Source: CAWFXC01 sp963819735 (lineage in GTDB: Bacteria; Actinomycetota; Acidimicrobiia; IMCC26256; DASPTH01). Taken from it: a DNA stretch of 64,000 nucleotides. A program made the translations under genes and the position numbers. Positions 35,562 through 44,025 of the stretch are shown here, piece by piece. The stretch is from the NCBI GenBank assembly GCA_963819735.1, contig CAWFXC010000001.1:1736001-1800000 (forward strand), written 5' to 3'. The notes under the pieces were generated by a model that saw only the letters and a list, made by a program, of their open reading frames with translations, was not told where the DNA came from and made no database searches. Numbering within the stretch: the stretch's first letter is position 1; each line of letters starts with the position of its first letter.

Positions 35562-36079
35562 TCGAGAAGGGCGCCCTCTCGAAGCCCGCGCTCAAACCGC
35601 TCACCTGGCTCCTCAACTACAGCCGGAAGTACTCGCTGTGGATGTTCCAGTGGGGCCTTGCATGCTGCGCGATCGAGATGGGCGCGGCGCTCGCCAGCCC
35701 CCGCTACGACGTCATGCGTCTCGGCGTCATCCCGTTCCCGGCCAGCCCCCGCCAGGCCGACCTCATCTGTGTCTCGGGCACCGTCACCGACAAGATGGCA
35801 CCCGCCGTCCGGCGCCTCTACGAGCAGATGCCCGATCCGAAGTACGTGATCTCGATGGGCTCGTGCGCCAACTGCGGCGGCCCATACTGGGACTCCTACT
35901 CCGTCACCAAGGGCATCGACCAGGTGATCCCGGTCGACGTCTACATCCCCGGGTGCCCTCCGAGGCCCGAGGCGCTGATCCAGGGCATCGTGCTCCTGCA
36001 GGAGCGGATCCAGAACGAGGGCATCGGCAACGACGAGCTCGCGATGCGCTGGCGCGGGGAGCCGATCGTCGTTGAGTGA
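35552..36079 (+). CDS. nuoB: Complex I subunit B (cluster N2), second cluster
   Basis: 175 residues. N2 ligands: C38-C39 in GLACCAIEMG, C105 in SMGSCANCGG and C135 in YIPGCPPRP. The additional C108 is common in other bacterial NuoB. The GTG (VGIVEKGAL) lies ten bases inside nuoA2. The sequence is clearly different from NuoB1 outside the motifs. Confidence 0.95.
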   Translation: MGIVEKGALSKPALKPLTWLLNYSRKYSLWMFQWGLACCAIEMGAALASPRYDVMRLGVIPFPASPRQADLICVSGTVTDKMAPAVRRLYEQMPDPKYVISMGSCANCGGPYWDSYSVTKGIDQVIPVDVYIPGCPPRPEALIQGIVLLQERIQNEGIGNDELAMRWRGEPIVVE

Positions 36080-36818
36080 CGTGAGCGGCACCGACGTCCC
36101 CAACGAGGACGCCCCCACCGAGGACGCGCCTTCCGACGCGCCCGTACCGGACGCGCCCGTCGAAGACGCCGCGCCCGACCCCCACGCGCTCGACGAGCTC
36201 CACCTCGAGCTCATGTCGCGGTTCGAGACCGAGTTGGGCGACGCCGTGCTCGACCAGGCTCCGGTGTTCGGGATGCCCGTCGTGCGGGTCCGACGCAACG
36301 CGTGGCGCGAGGTCGCCGAGGTCGCCAAGGGCAAGCTGGGCTGCGACTACCTCTCGTTCATCGCCGGGATCGACTGGATGCCGGCTCCGAAGGACGACGA
36401 CGACGGCGGCAGCGACACGTCCGCGCCGGTACAGCCACAGGAGACCACGTACGGGGCCGCGGGGTCCGACGGGCGCTTCCAGGTGTTCGCCCGCGTGCAG
36501 TCGACCGGTCGCCACTGGGGTCTCACGTTCAAGGCCGACGTCGACGACGACTCGCTCCTCGTGCAGTCGTGGGTGCCGGTCTACCCGGGCGCCGATTGGC
36601 ACGAGCGCGAATGCTGGGAGATGTACGGGTTCGTGTTCGATGGGCACCCCGCCCTGCGTCACCTCTATCTTCCTTCGGAGTTCGAGGGGCATCCCCTGCG
36701 CAAGGACTTCCCGCTCCTGTCGCGGGTGGTCAAGCCGTGGCCCGGGCTCGTCGACGTCGAGCCCATGCCGGGCGAGGGCGACGCCGAGGTCGCGGCGGTG
36801 GTCGAGGAGGGCGCGTGA
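36072..36818 (+). CDS. nuoC: Complex I subunit C, second cluster
   Basis: 248 residues from a TTG; a GTG three codons later (36081) is an equally possible start. About 40 N-terminal residues are a disordered, repetitive stretch of the type EDAP/SDAP/PDAP. The core carries WVPVYPGADWHERECWEMYG and YLPSEFEGHPLRKDFPLL, the NuoC signature. It overlaps nuoB2 by eight bases and nuoD2 by four. Confidence 0.92.
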   Translation: MSDVSGTDVPNEDAPTEDAPSDAPVPDAPVEDAAPDPHALDELHLELMSRFETELGDAVLDQAPVFGMPVVRVRRNAWREVAEVAKGKLGCDYLSFIAGIDWMPAPKDDDDGGSDTSAPVQPQETTYGAAGSDGRFQVFARVQSTGRHWGLTFKADVDDDSLLVQSWVPVYPGADWHERECWEMYGFVFDGHPALRHLYLPSEFEGHPLRKDFPLLSRVVKPWPGLVDVEPMPGEGDAEVAAVVEEGA

Positions 36819-37999
36819 GCACGACCAATCCACCGCTGCCCGAGTTCGACATCGATCCCCGGGCGTTCCGTCACCTCGCCGACGCCCAGGTCGGCGTCGA
36901 GCTCGACACCGGCGACATGATCCTCAACCTCGGGCCGCAGCACCCGGCGACGCACGGCACACTGCGCCTGGTGGTGCGCCTCGACGGCGAGCGCGTGATC
37001 TCGGCCGACCCGGTCATCGGCTACATGCACCGCGGCTACGAGAAGCTCTCGGAGTTCCGTACGTACCCCCAGATCACCACGCTGATCAACCGGATCGACT
37101 GGCTCTCGAGCTTCGCCAACGAGGTGCCGTTCATCGACGCCGCCGAGCAGCTCATGGGCATCGGGGCGCCGCCCCGGGCGCAGTACATCCGCACCATCCT
37201 CACCGAGCTCAGCCGGATCGCCACCTTCCTCCTCTTCCTGGGTGAGATGGGCCTCCAGGTCGGTGCGCTCACGCCGGCGTTCTACGGATTCCGCGACCGC
37301 GAGCACATCCTCAACCTGATCGAGGCGGCCACCGGTGGGCGGTTCCATCCCAACTTCAACCGCATCGGCGGCTTGAAGGACGACCTCCCGTGGGGCTGGG
37401 TCAACGAGACCCGCACCGCGATGAAGGTCGTCTTCGACGCCTGCGACGTGTTCGAAGACCTCGTGGCCGGCAACGAGATCTTCGAGGCCCGGACCCGCTC
37501 GATCGGGATCATCCCGCCCGAGCTCGGCGCCGCGTACGGCGTGTCGGGGTCGAACATCCGGGCGTCGGGCGTCGACTGGGACCTCCGCCGCGACGGCCGA
37601 CCCTACCTGGTGTATCCCGAGCTCGACTTCAAGGTGTGGACCCACCCCGACGGCGATTCGTTCGCCCGCTACTGGGTGCGCCTGCAGGAGACGCGCGAGT
37701 CGGCCCGCATGGTGCTGCAGATGCTCGAGCAGATGCCCGCGGGCCCGATCATGGCGAAGGTGCCGCGCATCATCAAGGTGCCCGAGGGCGAGTCCTGGGT
37801 CGAGACGGAGAACCCGCTCGGTCAGATGGGCTACTACGTCATCTCGAAGGGCGCGACCGGCCCGTTCCGGGTGAAGATCCGCTCGGCGTCGTTCAGCAAC
37901 GTCTCGATCCTGCCGTGGCTGCTGCGCGGGGTGTTCGTGCCCGACGTCATCACGATCCTCGGTTCGCTCTACTTCATCCTCGGGGACATCGACCGATGA
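36815..37999 (+). CDS. nuoD: Complex I subunit D, second cluster
   Basis: 394 residues, GTG start. Quinone-site subunit: LNLGPQHPATHGTLRLVV, PVIGYMHRGYEKLSEF, FNRIGGLKDDLPWGW and the ending ILGSLYFILGDIDR. Arginine 73, in HRG, is at the position methylated in mitochondrial NDUFS2 by NDUFAF7; the NuoD of the first cluster has threonine there. A MidA/NDUFAF7 homologue is encoded at the end of this cluster. Confidence 0.95.
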   Translation: MSTTNPPLPEFDIDPRAFRHLADAQVGVELDTGDMILNLGPQHPATHGTLRLVVRLDGERVISADPVIGYMHRGYEKLSEFRTYPQITTLINRIDWLSSFANEVPFIDAAEQLMGIGAPPRAQYIRTILTELSRIATFLLFLGEMGLQVGALTPAFYGFRDREHILNLIEAATGGRFHPNFNRIGGLKDDLPWGWVNETRTAMKVVFDACDVFEDLVAGNEIFEARTRSIGIIPPELGAAYGVSGSNIRASGVDWDLRRDGRPYLVYPELDFKVWTHPDGDSFARYWVRLQETRESARMVLQMLEQMPAGPIMAKVPRIIKVPEGESWVETENPLGQMGYYVISKGATGPFRVKIRSASFSNVSILPWLLRGVFVPDVITILGSLYFILGDIDR

Positions 38000-38025
38000 G
38001 CCGCTGCGGAGTCCGCGGGTCATGA
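37996..38025 (+). CDS. Nine-codon mini-ORF linking nuoD2 to nuoH2
   Basis: MSRCGVRGS starts at an ATG overlapping the nuoD2 stop and ends at a TGA overlapping the nuoH2 ATG, both as ATGA. It may couple translation across the small gap. The comparable frame before the first nuoH is at 26090. Confidence 0.3.
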   Translation: MSRCGVRGS

Positions 38026-39062
38026 TCGGCCATCTCGTCCTGGGCCTCCAGATCGGTTGGGGCACGACGCTCGCGATCAAGACGATCGTGATCCTCGCGT
38101 TGGTGCCGCTGTCGGCCCTGATCCTCGGCTACGTGTTCCTGCTCAAGATGATGAGCCACATGCAGAGCCGCCTCGGTCCCATGGACCCCGGCGGGTACCA
38201 CGGCTGGTTCCAGCTCGTGGGCGACGGCATCAAGTTCATCCAGAAAGAAGACATCACCCCCGAGAACGCCGACAAGCGCGTGTTCGCGTTCGCGCCTGCA
38301 GTCGTCGTCATGTCGACCTTCCTCGTGTTCCTCGTGATCCCGGCCGGCCCCGACGTGATCGTCAAGGACCTCAACGTCGGCGTGTTCTACGCGTTGGCGG
38401 TCTCGAGCCTGTCCGTGGTGGGCGTGCTGATGGCCGGCTGGGCCAGCGCCAACAAGTTCTCGCTCCTCGGTGCGCTCCGCGCCGCCGCCCAGCTGATCGC
38501 CTACGAGCTGCCGCTCCTCCTCGCGGTGGTCGGCGTCGTCATCCAGGCCGGCACCATGAGCCTGCAGGGCATCGTGCTCGCGCAGCACAACGGCGAGATC
38601 TTCGGGTGGAGTGGCCTCGGCTTCCCGTTCATCCTCACGCAGTTCGTCGGTTTCGCGCTGTTCCTCATCGCGGCCCAGGCCGAGCTCACCCAGACGCCCT
38701 TCGACATGCCCGTCGCCGAGAGCGAGCTCGTGGCCGGCTACATGGTCGAGTACACCGGCTTCCGCTTCCTCTTCTTCTTCATCGGCGAGTTCGGTACCGC
38801 GTTCGCGTTCTCGGCCATCGCCGCCACCCTGTTCCTCGGTGGGTGGGCACTCCCCGGCATCGACAACATCGGTGTGATGCGCCTGCTCGGTCCCCTCGTG
38901 CTGTTCGCCAAGATCATGCTGGTGGCGTTCCTGATGTTCTGGGTGCGCTTCACCTACCCGCGCCTGCGGGAAGATCAGCTCCAGGCGCTCGCGTGGAAGT
39001 TCCTGATCCCGATCGGTCTGCTCAACATCCTCCTCACCGGTGTGTTCAAGGTGGCGTTCTGA
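38022..39062 (+). CDS. nuoH: Complex I subunit H, second cluster
   Basis: 346 residues, shorter than NuoH1 (402). Loops: MQSRLGPMDPGGYHGWFQLV, DGIKFIQKEDITPENADK, QAELTQTPFDMPVAESELV and RFTYPRLREDQLQ. The E-loop reads TQTPFDMPVAESEL rather than NHPPFDLVEAEQEL as in the first cluster, so quinone-channel details differ. The stop shares one base with nuoI2. Confidence 0.95.
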   Translation: MIGHLVLGLQIGWGTTLAIKTIVILALVPLSALILGYVFLLKMMSHMQSRLGPMDPGGYHGWFQLVGDGIKFIQKEDITPENADKRVFAFAPAVVVMSTFLVFLVIPAGPDVIVKDLNVGVFYALAVSSLSVVGVLMAGWASANKFSLLGALRAAAQLIAYELPLLLAVVGVVIQAGTMSLQGIVLAQHNGEIFGWSGLGFPFILTQFVGFALFLIAAQAELTQTPFDMPVAESELVAGYMVEYTGFRFLFFFIGEFGTAFAFSAIAATLFLGGWALPGIDNIGVMRLLGPLVLFAKIMLVAFLMFWVRFTYPRLREDQLQALAWKFLIPIGLLNILLTGVFKVAF

Positions 39063-39541
39063 TGAAGAAGCCCAAGCTCCCCGGCGTCATCGGCGGCCTC
39101 GGCATCACGTTCAAGACGATGCTGAAGCCGGCGGTCACGGTGCAGTACCCGCACGAACGCGAGGACCCGCCGCCGCGCGCGCGCGGCGTCATCGCGCTCA
39201 AGGAGGAGAACTGCACCGTCTGCATGCTCTGCGCCCGCTCGTGCCCCGACTGGTGCATCTACATCGAGGGACACAAGGAGAAGCGCCCGCCCCGTCGTGA
39301 AGGCGGTCGCGACCGCACGGTGAGCGTGCTCGACCGGTTCGACATCGACTACGCGCTCTGCATGTACTGCGGGATCTGCGTCGAGGTGTGCCCGTTCGAC
39401 GCGCTCTTCTGGAGCCCGGAGTACGAGTACTCCGAATCGAGCATCGCCCGGCTCCTCCACGACAAGCGCAAGCTCGGTGAGTGGATGGAGAGCGTGAGCG
39501 AGCCCGAACCGTTGGAGATCGGCGCCGAGGTGAAGAAGTAG
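39062..39541 (+). CDS. nuoI: Complex I subunit I, second cluster
   Basis: 159 residues with two [4Fe-4S] motifs: C51, C54, C57, C61 and C100, C103, C106, C110. It lacks the long acidic tail of NuoI1. In an enzyme without NuoEFG this subunit would be the electron entry point from a ferredoxin or other soluble donor; that is inference. Confidence 0.95.
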   Translation: MKKPKLPGVIGGLGITFKTMLKPAVTVQYPHEREDPPPRARGVIALKEENCTVCMLCARSCPDWCIYIEGHKEKRPPRREGGRDRTVSVLDRFDIDYALCMYCGICVEVCPFDALFWSPEYEYSESSIARLLHDKRKLGEWMESVSEPEPLEIGAEVKK

Positions 39542-39543
39542 CC

Positions 39544-40068
39544 ATGCCGCTCGCTTCCACGATGGTGGCTCAGAACGTCGCGTTCTGGATCCTCGCGATC
39601 GCGATGGGGGCGGCGGCGATCGGCGTCGTGCGCTCGCAGAACGTCGTGCACGCCGCACTGTTCCTGGTGATCGTGCTCGCGGGCGCGGCCGCGCAGTACA
39701 TCCTCGTCGCGGCCGAGTTCGTGGCCTGGGTGCAGGTGCTGATCTACATCGGCGCCGTCGTCATCCTCTTCCTCTTCGGCATCATGCTCACGCGGGCGCC
39801 GATGCACAGCGAAGAAGGCAGCCTCGACAACCACCAACGGCTGGCCGCGGGAGTGGTCGGCCTCTTTTTGTTCGGGGTCATCACCGCGCTGCTCGTCGAC
39901 GCCTACGGCGGGAAGCAGATCAAGCTCAAGGGCGATCTCGTGGTGCTGGGCAACAGCGGCACGTTGGCGTCGAGCATCTTCCGCGACTACCTGGTGCCGT
40001 TCGAAGTGGTCTCGATGTTGTTGCTGGCCGCGCTGGTGGGCGCCGTCGTGATCGCGCGGAGGGACTAG
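39544..40068 (+). CDS. nuoJ: Complex I subunit J, second cluster
   Basis: 174 residues, about five helices. VAWVQVLIYIGAVVILFLFG is the conserved helix. A short polar loop (APMHSEEGSLDNHQR) follows. ATG two bases after the nuoI2 stop. It has no acidic C-terminal tail, unlike NuoJ1. Confidence 0.93.
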   Translation: MPLASTMVAQNVAFWILAIAMGAAAIGVVRSQNVVHAALFLVIVLAGAAAQYILVAAEFVAWVQVLIYIGAVVILFLFGIMLTRAPMHSEEGSLDNHQRLAAGVVGLFLFGVITALLVDAYGGKQIKLKGDLVVLGNSGTLASSIFRDYLVPFEVVSMLLLAALVGAVVIARRD

Positions 40069-40072
40069 CGCG

Positions 40073-40372
40073 ATGATGCTCAACAACTTCCTCATCCTGG
40101 CTGCGTTCCTGTTCTGCACCGGCATCTACGGCGTGCTCGCCCGCAAGAACGCAGTGCTGGTGCTCATGAGTGTCGAGCTCATGCTGAACGCGGTCAACAT
40201 CAACCTGGTCGCGTTCTCCGCGTACACCCGCCAGGCTTCCGGCCAGGTGTTCGCGCTCTTCATCATCACCATCGCCGCCGCCGAGGTGGGGATCGGCCTG
40301 GCGATCGTGCTACTCATCTACCGCAACGCCCACAGCGTCGATCTCGACGAAGTCGACCAATTGAAGGGCTGA
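40073..40372 (+). CDS. nuoK: Complex I subunit K, second cluster
   Basis: 99 residues, three helices. Channel glutamates lie in VLMSVELMLNAVNINLVAF and AAAEVGIGLAIVLLIY. It ends DQLKG. nuoL2 begins eight bases on, the same spacing as in the first cluster. Confidence 0.95.
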   Translation: MMLNNFLILAAFLFCTGIYGVLARKNAVLVLMSVELMLNAVNINLVAFSAYTRQASGQVFALFIITIAAAEVGIGLAIVLLIYRNAHSVDLDEVDQLKG

Positions 40373-40379
40373 TCTCGCC

Positions 40380-42455
40380 GTGCTGAACAACGCTTGGATC
40401 ATCGTCGCGATCCCCGCGCTCTCGTTCTTCCTGATTCTCTTCTTCGGGAAGCGCATGCCGCGCCAGGGATCCGAGATCGGCATCCTCGCGGTCGGCGCGT
40501 CGTTCGTCCTCTCGTGCGTGGCGGTCTACCAGTGGATCGACCGGGTCGAGACCGCCACCGGCGGCAAGACCACCGGGTTGCGCGCGCTCGGCCGCGGGGT
40601 GTTCGGGGCCGAAGGCGGTCACGGCGAGGCGGTGGTCCAACCCGTCCTGCACTCGATCACCTGGTGGCAGAACGGGCTGGTCAAGTTCGGCGTCGGTATC
40701 CGCATGGACGGTCTCGCGGTGATGATGCTGTTCGTCGTCACGCTGATCTCGCTGCTGGTGCACATCTACTCCACCGCGTACATGCACGACGACGTCCGCT
40801 TCACGCACTACTACGCGATGCTCAGCCTGTTCACCGCCGCGATGCTGCTGCTCGTCGTGTCCGACAACACGCTGCAGTTGCTCGTCGGCTGGGAGGGCGT
40901 CGGGCTCTGTTCCTTCGCGCTCATCGGCCACTGGTGGGAGGAGGACGCGAACAGCCGGGCCGCCCTCAAGGCGTTCCTCACCACCCGTACCGGCGACATC
41001 GGTCTGATGATCGGGATCATCATCACCTTCTTCGCCGCGGGCAGCTTCAACATCGGCGTCATCAACCGGTACGCCCTCAGCCCGCACGCCGACCACTCGC
41101 TGCTGCTCGCCGGCGCCATCTGTCTGTTCATCGGCATCATGGGCAAGAGCGGCCAGTTCCCGCTCCACACCTGGCTCCCCGACGCCATGGCCGGGCCCAC
41201 ACCCGTGTCGGCCCTCATCCACGCGGCCACCATGGTCGTGGCCGGCGTGTACCTCGGCGCCCGCCTGTACCCGGTCTTCTTCAACGGGTTCTCGATCGCC
41301 GCCGGCGGCGTCAACTTCATGGTGCTCATCGGCGGCATCACGATCATCATCGGGGCGGTGCTCGCGTTCGTGCAGCGCGACATCAAGAAGGTGCTGGCGT
41401 ACTCCACGATCAGCCAGCTCGGCTACATGGTGATGGCCCTGGGCTCGGGTGCCTGGGTGGCGGCGGTGTTCCACCTCTTCACCCACGCGTTCTTCAAGGC
41501 CCTCCTCTTCCTCGGCGCCGGTTCGGTGAGCCACTCGGGCTCCCACCACTCCTTCGACATGAAGTCCGAGATGGGCGGCCTGCGCAAGTACATGCCGATC
41601 ACGTTCTGGACGTTCATCGTCGGCTCGCTCGCGCTCGCCGGCATCTTCCCCTTCGCCGGGTTCTGGTCGAAGGACGAGATCTTGGTCACCGCGGGCAAGT
41701 CGGGGTACACCTTCTTCCTCGTCGTGGGGCTGATCGGTGCCTTCCTCACCGCGGCCTACATGACCCGCTGCGTCTACCTCACCTTCTTCGGCGAGTACCG
41801 CGGCCACGGCCACCCGCACGAGTCGGAACCGGCGATCACGGTGCCGCTGATCATCCTCGCGGTCTTCTCGGTGCTCGCGGGGTTCCTCAACGCCACCGCG
41901 ATCCACGTCGAGAAGTTCGCCGACTGGGTGGAGCCCCGGGTCGCGTTCCCCACCACGCTCCAGCACCCCGACTTCAACTACGCCACCGCCGCGATCTCGC
42001 TGTCGGTCGCGATCATCGGCATCGGGATCGCCGCCTACCTCTTCTTCCAGCACGAGGAGCTCGGCCCGCTGAAGGGCCTCACGCAACGCAGCAACGTTGC
42101 GCACGCCGGGTACACGTTCCTCGAGAACAAGTACTACCTCGACACGCTCTACGAGAACATCATCGTCGCGTCGATCAAGGGCGTGTTCGCCAGCGCCGCG
42201 TACTGGGTCAACCAGAACGTGATCGACGCGGTGGTCAACGGCGCCGGTCGCGGTGCCCGCGTCGCCGGGAAGTTCACCTACGAGCGGCTCGACCAGAAGG
42301 GCGTCGACGGTGCGGTCAATGGACTCGCCGAGATCACCGGCGAGAGCGGTGGTCTCCTGCGCTACTTCCAGTCGGGCCGCGTGCAGCGGTACGCATTGCT
42401 CATGTTCGCGGCGGTGGGGCTCTTGAGCCTCGCCATCTTGCTCACCAACACCTGA
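40380..42455 (+). CDS. nuoL: Complex I subunit L, second cluster
   Basis: 691 residues, GTG start. LLVGWEGVGLCSFALIGHWW, LHTWLPDAMAGPTPVSALIH and VLAYSTISQLGYMVMALGSG mark the antiporter fold. It differs from NuoL1 in having an extra loop near residues 55-95 (VETATGGKTTGLRALGRGVF ...) and in lacking the alanine-rich soluble insert. The C-terminal lateral helix is present. Confidence 0.95.
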   Translation: MLNNAWIIVAIPALSFFLILFFGKRMPRQGSEIGILAVGASFVLSCVAVYQWIDRVETATGGKTTGLRALGRGVFGAEGGHGEAVVQPVLHSITWWQNGLVKFGVGIRMDGLAVMMLFVVTLISLLVHIYSTAYMHDDVRFTHYYAMLSLFTAAMLLLVVSDNTLQLLVGWEGVGLCSFALIGHWWEEDANSRAALKAFLTTRTGDIGLMIGIIITFFAAGSFNIGVINRYALSPHADHSLLLAGAICLFIGIMGKSGQFPLHTWLPDAMAGPTPVSALIHAATMVVAGVYLGARLYPVFFNGFSIAAGGVNFMVLIGGITIIIGAVLAFVQRDIKKVLAYSTISQLGYMVMALGSGAWVAAVFHLFTHAFFKALLFLGAGSVSHSGSHHSFDMKSEMGGLRKYMPITFWTFIVGSLALAGIFPFAGFWSKDEILVTAGKSGYTFFLVVGLIGAFLTAAYMTRCVYLTFFGEYRGHGHPHESEPAITVPLIILAVFSVLAGFLNATAIHVEKFADWVEPRVAFPTTLQHPDFNYATAAISLSVAIIGIGIAAYLFFQHEELGPLKGLTQRSNVAHAGYTFLENKYYLDTLYENIIVASIKGVFASAAYWVNQNVIDAVVNGAGRGARVAGKFTYERLDQKGVDGAVNGLAEITGESGGLLRYFQSGRVQRYALLMFAAVGLLSLAILLTNT

Positions 42456-42474
42456 TACGAGGGGATTCGTTCCG

Positions 42475-44025
42475 ATGGACTGGTTCGACAGCTGGGCCCT
42501 GACGCTGGCGGTCTTCATCCCCATCGTCGGCATGGCGATCGTGCTGCTGATCCCGAAGGCCGAAGAGGCGTTGATCAAAACGGTCGCGCTCATCACGACC
42601 CTCGTGACCGCCGGCGTGGCCGTCGCCATCCTGGCCCGATTCAACTTCGACGACCCGCGGTTGCAGTTCAACGTCAGCAAGGAGTGGATCCCCGAGATCC
42701 ACTCCCGCTACCACGTCGGGATCGACGGCATCTCGCTGCCCCTCGTGCTGCTCACCGTGCTCATCGTCGTGTGCTGCGTCATCTACTCGTGGAACCACTT
42801 CCCCGAACCGCACAACCCGAAGGCGTTCCTCGCGCTGATCCTGCTGCTCGAGACGGGCATGATCGGCACGTTCGTCGCCCAGGACCTCATCCTCTTCTTC
42901 ATCTTCTTCGAGGTCGTCCTGCTCCCGATGTTCTTCATGATCGGCGTTTGGGGCGGGCCCAACCGCGAATACGCGTCGATCAAGTTCTTCCTGTTCACGC
43001 TGTTCGGCTCGGCCCTGATGCTGCTGAGCTTCCTGGCCCTCTACTTCCTGTCGAAGGTGCACACCTTCGACATGGTCACCCTCTCGCGGCTCCACGGCGC
43101 GGGCATCGTCCAGGGCACGCAGGTGCTGGTGTTCGCCGGCATGTTCCTCGGCTTCGCGATCAAGGTGCCGATGTTCCCGTTCCACACCTGGCTGCCCGAT
43201 GCCCACACCGAGGCACCAACGGTCGGCTCGGTGCTGCTCGCCGCGGTCATGCTGAAGCTCGGCACCTACGGCTTCATCCGGATCGCGCTGCCGATGCTCC
43301 CGCACGCGGCACAGACCTGGGCGCCGTGGATCGGTTTGTTAGCGGTGATCGGCATCATCTACGGATCGTTGTGTTGTCTCGCGCAACGAGATATGAAGCG
43401 CCTCATCGCGTTCTCGTCGGTCGCGCACATGGGCTTCGTGATGCTCGGCATCGCGACCCTCACCACCTTCGGTATCAACGCCGCGATCTTCGGGATGGTC
43501 GCGCACGGTCTCATCACCGGCATGCTCTTCTTCCTCGCCGGTTCCATCCAGGAGCGCTACGAGACCCGCGAGATGAGCCGCCTCGGCGGCATCCTCACCC
43601 AGGCGCCCCACCTCGGGTGGATCCTCGGCTTCTCGGCGATGGCATCGCTCGGTCTTCCCGGCCTGGCCGGGTTCTGGGGTGAGTTCCCGGCGATCCTGTC
43701 CGCCTTCGATCCCACGAATCCCCACGGTCTGTGGGGCGGGAGCAGCGGCACGCTGTGGACCTTCCGCACCTACATGGTCATCGCCGCCATCGGCACCGTG
43801 CTCGCGGCCGGCTACCTCCTCTGGATGTTCCAACGCGTTGCGATGGGCAAGGTGAAGGCCGAGTTCGAGCACGCGCACATCCATGACGTCCACGGCCCGG
43901 AGTGGGTGGCCTGGGTCCCGCTCCTGGCACTGATCGTTGCGCTCGGCATCTACCCGCAGCTGATCTTCAAGATGACCGACCTCCCGGTGACCCAACTGGT
44001 CCACGGGATCTCGAGGGCGCTGTAG
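42475..44025 (+). CDS. nuoM: Complex I subunit M, second cluster
   Basis: 516 residues. FIFFEVVLLPMFFMIGVWGG, FHTWLPDAHTEAPTVGSVLL and DMKRLIAFSSVAHMGFVMLG are the proton-channel segments. ATG 19 bases after nuoL2, with GAGGGGATT upstream. nuoN2 starts at the base after its stop. Confidence 0.95.
   Translation: MDWFDSWALTLAVFIPIVGMAIVLLIPKAEEALIKTVALITTLVTAGVAVAILARFNFDDPRLQFNVSKEWIPEIHSRYHVGIDGISLPLVLLTVLIVVCCVIYSWNHFPEPHNPKAFLALILLLETGMIGTFVAQDLILFFIFFEVVLLPMFFMIGVWGGPNREYASIKFFLFTLFGSALMLLSFLALYFLSKVHTFDMVTLSRLHGAGIVQGTQVLVFAGMFLGFAIKVPMFPFHTWLPDAHTEAPTVGSVLLAAVMLKLGTYGFIRIALPMLPHAAQTWAPWIGLLAVIGIIYGSLCCLAQRDMKRLIAFSSVAHMGFVMLGIATLTTFGINAAIFGMVAHGLITGMLFFLAGSIQERYETREMSRLGGILTQAPHLGWILGFSAMASLGLPGLAGFWGEFPAILSAFDPTNPHGLWGGSSGTLWTFRTYMVIAAIGTVLAAGYLLWMFQRVAMGKVKAEFEHAHIHDVHGPEWVAWVPLLALIVALGIYPQLIFKMTDLPVTQLVHGISRAL

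Noticed and set aside
40314..42680. A 788-codon minus-strand frame opposite nuoL2
   Set aside because: Antisense shadow; no domain, and it covers a highly conserved complex I gene.
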